The notes beneath the pieces were generated by a model. It was not told the origin of the DNA and did not search any database. It was given only the letters and a program-made list of their open reading frames with translations. The translations under genes were made by a program, and so were the position numbers. From Chondrus crispus (lineage: Eukaryota; Rhodophyta; Florideophyceae; Gigartinales; Gigartinaceae): a stretch of 64,000 nt of DNA. Of this stretch, positions 1 through 9,900 are shown piece after piece (position 1 is the stretch's first letter; each line of letters opens with the position of its first letter). The DNA lies in NCBI RefSeq assembly GCF_000350225.1, contig NW_005178601.1, positions 100,275 through 164,274 on the forward strand. Reading direction: 5' to 3'.

Positions 1-891
1 ACAGCAGAAACCAAAACGAGAACGACAGCGGAGACCAAAACGAGAACGACAGCAGAAACAAACACGAAACGGCAGCAGAAACTGAGAAGGAGCACTCACA
101 CAGCGGAACAATAACGTTGAACTGGGCCCATAACCTACTGGAAGGTCAGCGGGGCAAAGGGAAATCGAAGGACGGTTGATGAGGTGAAGTTGAAGGATTG
201 GGTACCGATTTACTTTGAGTCGCCAACTTCTGGCGCTACTTATACACTTCTGCAATCTTCTAGAACTCTACTACCAAACACTACGACACACATACTACAA
301 ATGTATTGGCTCTAACACATGTGCCCGTCTTGCTACTCAGCCAAACTGGCGATGGCCCAACAAACAGAACAGAAAACCACCTTACGAATTAGCACTGTCA
401 TGACGGAGAAATTAGTAAGGCAGTACAACAAAGCACAGCAAAGCACAATTTCCCTTACTATTCCAAATCCAGCGTGGCACAAATTCGTAAGGCACGTTTA
501 CAGCTCACACGTTGCCTTACGAATTCAAATCAATCCTGCAAGGACTGTTTACAGCGCACACGTTGCCTTATGAATCTGAATCTCTCGTGAGGTCCTGTCC
601 ACTGTCAATTACAACAGTGCACATTTTGCCTTACGAATTCAAAACTCGCGCAACGGTATCTTTGTGTCCTGCTGTAGCCGTGCTGCACTCCATGGACGCC
701 GTAAACCTTGGCACGTGCCAGGCACCCGCCACCAAGGTTCTACACTTTGTCTGTAAGACTGCAGGCGTACTGTACGCGTCCGACAGTGTAATGAGGACAT
801 GTGTCCAGGTCATACACGTGTCGGGCGAAGAAAATGAAACATGCTCAGATTGTACTGTACACCGCAACCGTGTACATATTTCACACGTGTA
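1..891 (-). mobile_element. Copia A-I element, 5' edge only (leader, primer site, LTR I); body lies left of the window
   Basis: Bases 1-121 match the start of the untranslated leader of the A-I elements (compare 48885-49003), including the 24-bp repeat units. Bases 122-135 are the tRNA-iMet type primer site CTGGGCCCATAACC on this strand. From 136 the sequence is LTR I in minus orientation, matching about 756 of its usual 938 bp before it meets an inverted LTR II at 892. The element reads leftwards, so its gag-pol would lie outside the window. It is a broken, partial copy with at least one structural break visible here. Confidence 0.85.
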
Positions 892-1629
892 TATAGAAAG
901 GTCAGCGGGGCAGAGGGAAGAAGGATGGTTGAAGGTTGCTGGTGGTTGACGGGAAAAGAAGTTGATACCATTTTACTCTTGGTCGCCAACTATTGGCGCT
1001 ACTTATACTCTTCGAACTACATACAATACGAGCCATTAGGGCTGGTCACGTGACTCTCCTTCTTGCACTGGTTGATAATCAAGTGACTCTCCCTGTTGCA
1101 CTCTCGGTTGATATTCAAGTGACTCTCCTACTTCCACTCCGTTGATAATCAAATGACTCTCCTTCTTGCACTCTCGGTTGATAATCAAGTGACTCTCCTA
1201 CTTCCACTCTCCGTTGATAATCAAATGACTCTCCTTCTTGCACTCTCTCTTGCTAATAATTTGGGACCGTTTGAGAGTCAATAATATCTGAATGTACTGT
1301 ACTGTAGATTACAGATTTTACACAACGATTAATAACCACTGTGGCACATACGTCATACGTGTCACACACGTGTCAAATCGAGAAAAATGAAACATGTTCA
1401 GAATGTACTGTAGAGTGCCACGAGGTACATAACTTACACGTGTCAACACCAAAATTGAAACATGCTCGGAAATGATAGGAAAGTGCAACCGTGTACAAAT
1501 ATGACACGTGTCCACCTTGAAGACCAAACATCCTGAGAATGCTCTTGCAAGCATTTTAGGTTTCGTCAACGTACACGTGTAATATCTGTCCAGGCTTGTA
1601 GCTTAGCATGTGGTCGAAGATTTCCAACA
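892..1629 (-). repeat. LTR II, minus orientation, facing a plus-strand A-II body
   Basis: This is a full-length LTR II (738 bp) running from TATAGAAAGG to TTCCAACA as read on the plus strand, the same ends as the LTRs of A3 and A4. It holds five 36-bp U3 repeat units (from about 1072) and several CACGTG palindromes. The flanking 5-mers (CGTGTA before, CCGCAA after) do not match, so it is not a simple solo LTR. It sits against the A2 body in the wrong orientation, which points to a rearrangement. Confidence 0.85.
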
Positions 1630-4600
1630 CCGCAACCCCGGCATGAAGCCAAGTGCATTCGTATCTCGAGATGAAACTTCTACTGCTGCCTTTGCTGAAA
1701 GCGACTTTACATGCCTGCTTTCGACTTCTTCTCCCGAAAAGAAGGCAGTGAACGCAGGGTCATGGGTTGTGGATTCCGGTTGCAGTGCCCACATTACATT
1801 TGATCGCTCTTTGTTCGTTACTTATGAACAGATGCAATCTGGATCAGTCGAGATGGGCACGAAGGCTAGAGCCAATGTCGCTGGTCGTGGTGAGGTAGAA
1901 TTCTTGTTGAACGTCAATGGTAGTCCACATCCTTGCAAATTGTCCAACGTTTTGCATGTCCCTGATTTCGGATACTCGCTTCTGTCTGTTAGCCAAATCG
2001 TTTCAAAGGGCTTGCAAGTGTCATTTGAAAAAGACAAATGCATCGTTACTGCAGGACCAACTGTAGTTGCCACAGCTAGTCAAGTTGGGGATTTATTCAT
2101 ACTTGATGTCATGAATGAAACTTTCTCTGCTCATGTAGTTACCTTGCAGACGCTACATGAACGAATGGCCCATGTTAACGTACAAGGAATCGCATCAATG
2201 ATTCACAATAATGTGGTAAGTGGCATCAATGTTCGTCAAAGCGATGTGATCAGAGCAATGAATCGAAAGTCTGACAATCACTCTCTCGTTTGTCCTGCGT
2301 GTGTGTTCGGCAAAGCAACGCGATCAGTAATCCCGAAACAGCGATCATCGTCTCGAGCACAGAACTGTCTTGACTTGGTACATTCTGACGTTTGCGGTCC
2401 GCTCGAAGTACAGTCCATTGGTGGTTCGAGATACTTCATTACATTTGTAGATGATCACTCGAACTGGGTAGTTGTGTACACGATGCGAAATAAATCTGAG
2501 GCCTTTGCAAAATACAAGTTGTATGAACAGTTTGCCCAAACGCACACTGGTCGCAAAGTGAAGGTGCTTCGCACTGATCGAGGGGGAGAGTACTTGTCGA
2601 CAGAATTCAAGTCATATTTGGATTCAAACGGTACACAGCACCAGCTTACCACTGCCTACACACCTGAACAAAACGGTGTTGCTGAACGTTTAAATCGAAC
2701 CTTGATTGATCTTGTCCGTTCCATGCTTTCTCATAAACAGGTCAGTAAACGATTCTGGGCAGAGGCTCTTGCCACTGCAGTATATGTACGCAATCGAGTT
2801 ACTTCACGGGCTTTGCCAGTTAACACGACTCCCCATCACATTTGGATGAAGTCAACTCCAAATGTTGGCCATTTGCGAGTATTTGGGTCAAAGTGTTGGT
2901 ATACATTACCGAAATTAGAGCTCCGTAAGCTTGACTTGCGAGCGCGTGAAGCGATGTTTCTCGGTTATTCGCAATGCAGTAAAGCATACAAACTTTGGGA
3001 CGGAGAGTTGAGTAAAGTTGTTGTTTCACGAGATGCCAAGTTTGATGAATCGACATGTGGGATGCATGACATTCCTGCACATGAAAAAGATTCAATCAGC
3101 TCTGACGTTGGCGTTGTATTGCTCGGTGGCGACAATGAGAATGAAGCCGATACCCCAAATGCTAATGAGGTTGGGTCGGAAGAGGATGAAATTTCAGGGG
3201 AGGTTATTGAAAACGAGGACACTCACTCTGTAGGTGAGAATGATGAAGATGATGTATCACCTCCCGTCGAAACTCCGAATGTCACCCCTCCAACTCCGAC
3301 TCCAGCTGTACGAAGATCGTCTCGAATCAGTAGACCTCCCGGATCATGGTGGAGGAGCAACTTTGCAGCTGCTCTTCTTTCACATGCGCATGTTGCTATT
3401 GAAGGTCCCAAGACTTTCAAACAAGCAACCCACGGTCCTAGAGCTGCATTCTGGCAAACCGGCATTGACAAAGAACTTGCATCACAGACTAAGAATCAGA
3501 CCTGGAAACTTGTTCCTCGATCTGAGGCGTCAAACATCTTGACATCTCGATGGGTTTTCAATGTCAAGCAGCTGCCTGATGCAAATGGCAATATAGTTGA
3601 AAGTGCAAAAGCCAGACTTGTTGCTCGTGGATTCGAGCAAGTGCAAGGTCTTGACTATACTGAGACATATGCCCCTGTCATAAAGTTTACGACTATTCGT
3701 CTACTTCTTGCCTTAGTTGCTCATTACGACCTTGAACTTCATCAGATGGATGTCGTGACTGCGTTTTTGAACGGCGACTTGGATGAAGACATCTACATGG
3801 AGCAACCCGAAGGGTGCATTGACAAAAGCAAAAGTGATCATGTGTGTAAACTTTTGAAAGCACTTTACGGTCTTAAACAAGCACCTCGTCAATGGCATAC
3901 CAAAGTGGATGATTTTTTACTCGGTGAATTGGGATTTGAGACTTCACGTAGTGATCCGTGCCTCTACATTAAACGCATTGGTAGTACTATCATGCTAATT
4001 GCACTTTATGTCGATGACTTGTTACTCGCCGGTAGTGATATCGATGCCATCAAATGGATGAAGGGGGAGCTTAACAAACGGTTTGAGATGAAAGACCTTA
4101 GTGAGGCAAAAGTCTGCATTGGTCTTGAGATTCAAAGAGATCGCACTATCAAGACATTGAGTCTCACTCAAACTAAGTATGCATTAAATGTGCTTGACCG
4201 TTTTAAAATGTCGACTTGTAACCCTTCTCTGACTCCAATGGAACAAGGTCGCAAAACCACGAATTCTATCGAAAACGACTCCGAAACAAAGGCACCGTAT
4301 CGTGAGGCAGTCGGTTGCCTTATGTACTTGATGGTTGGCACTCGTCCAGACTTGGCATACGCCATTGGAAAGCTTTCCCAACATTCTGCCAACCCATGTG
4401 AGTCACACTGGGCAGGTGTAAAACGAGTAATGCGATACGTGCAAGGGACTCGAAACTTAGGAATCGTGTTTGACAATAAATCCAAATCGCCGGAGTTGCT
4501 CGGTTTCAGTGATGCTGACTGGGCCGGTTGTTCAGACTCTCGCAAGTCGACCAGCGGATATGTTTTCAAGTTCTGCGGTGGAGCTATCAGTTGGAGTTCC

Positions 4601-4847
4601 CGGAAACAGACTGTGGTTGCGACTTCGACGTGTGAAGCTGAGTACATTGCACTATGTGAAGCGTGTAAGGAGGCGACCTGGTTGCGTCAAGTTGTTGCTG
4701 ATGTCCTCGGACTTGATTCTGATCCCACGATCATGATGGGGTGTGACAATGCAGGGACGATTTCGTTTGCACAGAATGAATCGATCAACCGTCGCAACAA
4801 ACATGTTGATGTAAAATACCACTACGTACGAGATGCTATTAAGAGAA
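1630..4847 (+). pseudogene. A2 pol portion (protease, integrase, RT, RNase H), partial
   Basis: The frame is open over about 1070 codons and reads as Copia pol. The order is protease (VDSGCSAH), integrase zinc site and DD35E core (HSDVCGP, RTDRGGEYLS, NGVAERLNRT), reverse transcriptase (YVDD) and RNase H (DADWAGC). This order, with integrase before RT, is diagnostic for Ty1/Copia. Protein similarity to A1, A3 and A4 is very high, and it groups with the A-II copies. It begins within the linker before the protease and lacks the gag region, so it is a fossil fragment and not a complete gene. Confidence 0.9.
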
Positions 4848-5785
4848 TTTTGTAATTCTACGACCACATGCTGATATGCATGACACACGACGACAGGTAT
4901 GACACGTGTAAAATGAAAACACTCTGGGTGACGAGCTGAGCAAGTTTAATTTTCAACGTGTACACGTGTGATTTCTGTACACGGTTGCACTCTACAGTAC
5001 TTCAGGAGCACGTTTGGTTTTCGACGTGTACACGTGTGAAATATGTGCACGGTTGCGGTGTACTGTACAATCTGAGCATGTTTCATTTTCTCCGCCCGAC
5101 ACGTGTATGACCTGCACACATGTCCTCATTACACTGTCGGACGTGTACAGTACGCCTGTAGTGTTGCAGACAAAGTGTAGAACCTTGGTGGCGGGTGCCT
5201 GGCACGTGCCAAATGTTTATAGCGTCCATGGAGTGCAGCACGGGTACAGCAGGACACAAAGATACCGTTGCGCGAGTTTTGAATTCGTAAGGCAAAATGT
5301 GCACTGTTGTAATTGACAGTGGACAGGACCTCACGAGAGATTCAGATTCATAAGGCAACGTGTGCGCTGTAAACAGTCCTTGCAGGATTGATTTGAATTC
5401 GTAAGGCAACGTGTGAGCTGTAAACGTGCCTTACGAATTTGTGCCACGCTGGATTTGGAATAGTAAGGGAATTTGTGCTTTGCTGTGCTTTGTTGTACTG
5501 CCTTACTAATTTCTCCGTCATGACAGTGCTAATTCGTAAGGCGGTTTTCTGTTCTGTTTGTTGGGCCATCGCCAGTTTGGCTGAGTAGCAAGACGGGCAC
5601 ATGTGTTAGAGCCAATACATTTGTAGTATGTGTGTCGTAGTGTTTGGTAGTAGAGTTCTAGAAGATTGCAGAAGTGTATAAGTAGTGCCAGAAGTTGGCG
5701 ACTCAAAGTAAATCGGCACCCAATCCTTCAACTTCACCTCATCAACCGTCCTTCGAATCCCCTTCGCCCCGCTGACCTACCATTA
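4848..5785 (+). repeat. LTR I, 5' LTR of A1
   Basis: 938 bp, ending CTACCATTA directly before the primer site. The U3 part holds four or five CACGTG palindromes within the first 250 bp. An array of AATTCGTAAGG-type motifs on both strands follows at about 5280-5545, then a TATA box at 5677. Confidence 0.9.
5677..5684 (+). promoter_or_regulatory. TATA box of LTR I (TATAAGTA)
   Basis: TATAAGTA followed about 15 nt later by AGTTGGCGAC. The same core is found in LTR II (minus strand 37001-37006 and 24403-24408) and LTR III (minus strand 38750-38755), although the upstream U3 sequences are unrelated. It is the likely core promoter that sets the start of R. No transcript data are available. Confidence 0.7.
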
Positions 5786-5799
5786 GGTTATGGGCCCAG
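5786..5799 (+). other. Primer binding site of A1, complementary to tRNA-iMet anticodon arm
   Basis: GGTTATGGGCCCAG follows the LTR end without a gap. It is the complement of CTGGGCCCATAACC, the conserved anticodon stem-loop of eukaryotic initiator tRNA-Met. Drosophila copia is known to use this internal site through a cleaved 5' half of the tRNA. Equivalent sites are at 122-135, 24279-24292, 36877-36890 (last position differs), 49004-49017 and 56302-56315. Confidence 0.85.
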
Positions 5800-6908
5800 T
5801 TCAACGTTATTATTCCGCTGTGTGAGTGCTCGTTCTCAGTTTCTGCTGCCGTTTTCGTGTTTGTTTCTGCCGTCGTTCTCGTTTTGGTCTCCGCTGTCGT
5901 TCTCGTTTTGGTTTCTGCTGTCGTTTCCGCCGCCGTTTCATCGCCGCCGCCGTTTGTTTTGTTCTATCGCCGTCTACTTGCTGTCGTTATCATCTTGGTC
6001 GTTCGTCTCCGTCTACCCGCTGTCGTTTCAACTTGGTGGATCTTCTTCGTGTCTGTTGCAGCTTGGTCTTGGCAATCGTTGTGTGAGCTGTGGGTGTAGT
6101 CCCTAGTCGCCAACGTACCATATCAATCCAAGAAGACTGCCCTTCGATCACGCCGGTGATCGTCGTAGCTGCCGATACCCTCGCTCTTGGTGAAAGGCTT
6201 GTGCCATTGGAAATCTGACTTGAGCGAGGGTCCGACCAAGAATCGTCGAGAGACGAAACACTGATCCTCGGGGAGGATCACAGTGTACTGGTCTAGTCGA
6301 TCCGCACTCTGCCTTCGGGAGGTGCGTCGGCGGTGTGGGTAACGCTCTCGGTATTAGCCCTATAGGTACGACTTCGGTCCCCTGGGTGAAGAGAATACGT
6401 GCCTAAACACTGAACCTCTCACTATACGTGTATAAGGTCGCGTACCTTGATTAAGTTCGCACGGAAGAGGGTGACCCTAGGCGTGATTGTGAACAAATCA
6501 CACGAGTACGACGAAGGCAGTTTCATTCTTGTGTTGTGGGAAACCTCATTGGGGTAGTACCGTATCAAGTTTGGACAAGCCGATTTTGGTTGCAGGGACC
6601 GTTCGCGGTAGTGACCAAAAGTCCTGGTTCGTCTACAGGCAAAGTGTTGTGCTTACTCGTGGCACGTTTGATTTAGTTCACAGTCGAAAGACCCGCACTG
6701 GCCGACATACAGGGGTAGCGCCCTAAGGCATTTTTAAGAAGAATACGCTTGTTCCACTCCGCCGGGAACAAGCACCAAGAACGTTTCCGAGTAATCGCTA
6801 CAAACTTCTTATACGGGTGGGCTTGCCATTGTGTTGACTATCGGTTAACGGCTTGGGATCCCGGAACAGAAGACCTTGTATACTCGAAGGGTACATCCAT
6901 TCGGCGAA
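5800..6908 (+). other. A1 untranslated leader, 1.1 kb, pyrimidine-rich then hairpin-rich
   Basis: The first 300 nt are pyrimidine-rich with a 24-bp tandem unit (about 5860-5930). From about 6145 on there are several perfect hairpins: 6145-6151 with 6156-6162, 6178-6186 with 6222-6230, 6263-6269 with 6273-6279, and 6748-6755 with 6765-6772. A 50-nt block at 6813-6862 is identical to the leader of Copia B. I see no credible coding region; open frames here lack an ATG. Function is unknown; packaging, dimerisation or internal initiation are candidates. Confidence 0.7.
6813..6862 (+). promoter_or_regulatory. 50-nt conserved leader block before gag (A1 copy)
   Basis: Identical over 50 nt between A1, A3 (23126-23175), A4 (35728-35777), A5 (47940-47989), A6 (55191-55240) and the distinct family B (30745-30794). 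It ends 46 nt before the gag ATG in A1 and 40 nt before it in B. It contains the self-complementary 8-mer GGGATCCC and the 6-mer GTTAAC. Its role is unknown. Confidence 0.75.
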
Positions 6909-9900
6909 ATGGATGACCAAAGCTCTGGATCGGTCAGAATCGAGAAGCTGACCGCATCTAACTTTTACATCTGGAAGCAGAAAATCCAGCTACTGCTTGC
7001 TCTCCGAGATGTCGATCAATACGTTTTTGATGATATCCCGGAGAATGCGACGTCAGATGACCGGAGAAAATGGATCCGTGGTGACGCAAAAGCAAAGGCA
7101 GTCATCGGACTCACGCTTTCTGATGACTACTTGCAACATGTGCGAGGGTGTAGCAGTGCGAAAGAGACATGGGAAGCAATTCTGAATGTGTTTGAGCGTC
7201 ATACTTTGCTCAACAAACTTGCCGCCCGTCGCGACTTTTACACTGTATCCATGCTCCCATCCGAGAAAGTGCTCGTGTTCATCAATCGTGTGAAGCAACT
7301 TGCTGCCAGATTGCAGTCAATGAGTGTTGAGATTGACGATAAAGAAGTTGCAATGGCTGTGTTGAATGGCTTGCCTCCACGATTCGATAACTTGATTGTT
7401 GCTCTTGACGCACTTGGCAATGAAGATAAAGTGTTTGGACTCGAGTTTGTGAAGAGTCGTCTGCTGCAAGAAGAACAACGAGAAAGCATGAAGACCGCTT
7501 CTGCTTCATCACCACATGCACCTGCACTTGTCAATCGTATGCCTATTCGACGCGATATGAAATGTACGAATTGCAATAGACATGGGCATACTGCAGCGCG
7601 TTGCTGGGGCAAAGACGTGAATGGGCGCCGACCTGCACCGCCAGATGGGTTTCGGTCACGCAACACTGGCTTAAAGCCAAGGGCATTCGTTTCTCGAGAT
7701 GACAATTCTACTGCTGCCTTTGCGGAGAGTGACTTTACTTGCTTGCTTTCGACTTCCACTCCAGAAAAGAGGGCTGCAAACGCAAGGTCATGGCTTGTCG
7801 ATTCCGGTTGCAGCGCTCACATTACGTTTGATCGCTCTTTGTTCGTTACGTATGAACAGATGCAATCTGGATCAGTCGAGATGGGCACGAAGGCTAGAGC
7901 TAATGTCGCTGGTCGCGGCGAGGTAGAATTCATGTTGAACGTCAACGGTAGTCCCCATCCTTGCAAATTGTCAAACGTTTTGCATGTCCCTGATTTCGGA
8001 TACTCGCTACTGTCTGTTAGCCAAATGGTTTCGAAGGGTTTGCAAGTGTCATTTGAAAATGAGAAATGCCGCGTTACTGCAGGATCAACTGTAGTTGCTA
8101 CAGCGAGTCAAGTTGGGGATTTGTACATACTTGACGTCATGAATGAAACCTTTTCTGCTCACGTAGTTACCCTGCAGACGCTACATGAACGCATGGCCCA
8201 TGTTAATGTACAAGGAATCGCATCAATGATTCACAATAATGTGGTAAGTGGCATCAACGTTCGTCAAAGCGATGTGATCAGTGCAATGAATCCGAAGTCT
8301 GACAATCACTCTCCCATTTGTCCTGCGTGTGTGTTTGGCAAAGCAACGCGATCAGTAATCCCAAAACAGCGATCATCGTCTCGAGCACAGAACTGTCTTG
8401 ACTTGGTACATTCTGATGTTTGCGGTCCGCTCGAAGTACAGTCCATTGGTGGTTCGAGATACTTCATTACATTTGTAGATGATCACTCGAACTGGGTTGT
8501 TGTGTACACGATGAGAAATAAATCTGAGGCGTTTGCAAAATACAAGTTGTATGAAAAGTTGGCTCAAACCCACACTGGTCGCAAAGTAAAGGTGCTTCGC
8601 ACTGATCGAGGGGGAGAGTACTTGTCGACGGAATTCAAGTCGCATTTAGATTTAAACGGTACGCAGCACCAACTCACAACGGCATACACCCCTGAACAAA
8701 ACGGTGTTGCTGAACGTTTAAATCGAACTTTGATTGATCTTGTCCGCTCAATGCTTTCTCATAAACAGGTCAGTAAGCGATTCTGGGCCGAGGCTCTTGC
8801 CACTTCGGTATATGTACGTAATCGAGTTACATCACGCGCTTTGCCCGTTAATACAACTCTGCACCACATTTGGATGAATTCCACTCCAAATGTTGGCCAT
8901 TTGCGAGTATTTGGGTCAAAGTGTTGGTATACATTACCAAAATTAGAGCTCCGTAAGCTGGACTTGCGAGCGCGTGAAGCAATGTTTCTTGGGTATTCGC
9001 AATGCAGTAAGGCATACAAACTTTGGGAGGGAGAGTTGAATAAAATTGTTGTGTCACGGGATGTCAAGTTTGATGAATCGACTGGTGGTATGCATGACAT
9101 TCTTGCACACGAAGGTGATTCAATCAACTCTGATGTTGACGTTGTACTGCTCGATGGCGACAATGGGAATACAGCTGATACCCCAAATACGGATGAGGTC
9201 GGTTCTGAAGAGGATGAAGTTTCGGAGGAGGTTCTTGAAAACGATGGCGCTCATTCTGTAAGTGAGAATGATGAAGATGAAGATGATGTACCAACTGCCG
9301 TCGAAAGTCCGAATGTCACTCCTCCAACTCTGACTCCAGCTGTGCGAAGATCGTCTCGAGTCAGCAGACCTCCCGGATCATGGTGGAGGAGCAACTTTGC
9401 AGCTGCTCCTCTTTCACATGCGCATGTCGCTATTGAAGGTCCCAAGACTTTCAACCAGGCAGCCAACGGTCCTAGAGCTGCATTTTGGCAGACCGGCATT
9501 GACAAAGAACTTGCCTCGCAGACCAAGAATCGGACTTGGAAACTTGTTCCTCGATCTGAGGCGTCAAACATCTTGACATCTAGATGGGTTTTCAATGTCA
9601 AGCAACTGCCTGATGCAAATGGCAATATAGTTGAAAGTGCAAAAGTCAGACTTGTTGCTCGTGGATTCCAGCAAGTGCAAGGTCTTGACTATACTGAGAC
9701 ATATGCCCCCGTCATAAAGTTTACGACTATTCGTCTACTTCTTGCCTTAGTTGCTCATTACGACCTTGAACTTCATCAGATGGATGTCGTGACTGCGTTT
9801 TTGAACGGCGACTTGGATGAAGACATCTACATGGAGCAACCCGAAGGGTGCATTGACAAAAGCAAAAGTGATCACGTGTGCAAACTTTTGAAAGCACTTT

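Noticed and set aside
122-135. tRNA-like sequence CTGGGCCCATAACC at several sites
   Set aside because: Only the anticodon arm complement is present, always at an LTR edge; these are primer sites and not tRNA genes.
5083-5706. Set of 60-110 codon frames in LTR I, repeated at every copy
   Set aside because: They follow the LTR repeats, lack ATG-context or domains and occur on both strands; read as LTR sequence only.
6178-6290. Possible hammerhead ribozyme in the A leader
   Set aside because: Stems and a CGAAAC are present but the CTGATGA core is missing.
6529-6726. 65-codon frame in the A leader, present in several copies
   Set aside because: It starts at TTG, has no ATG and no recognisable motif; its repetition only reflects leader similarity.
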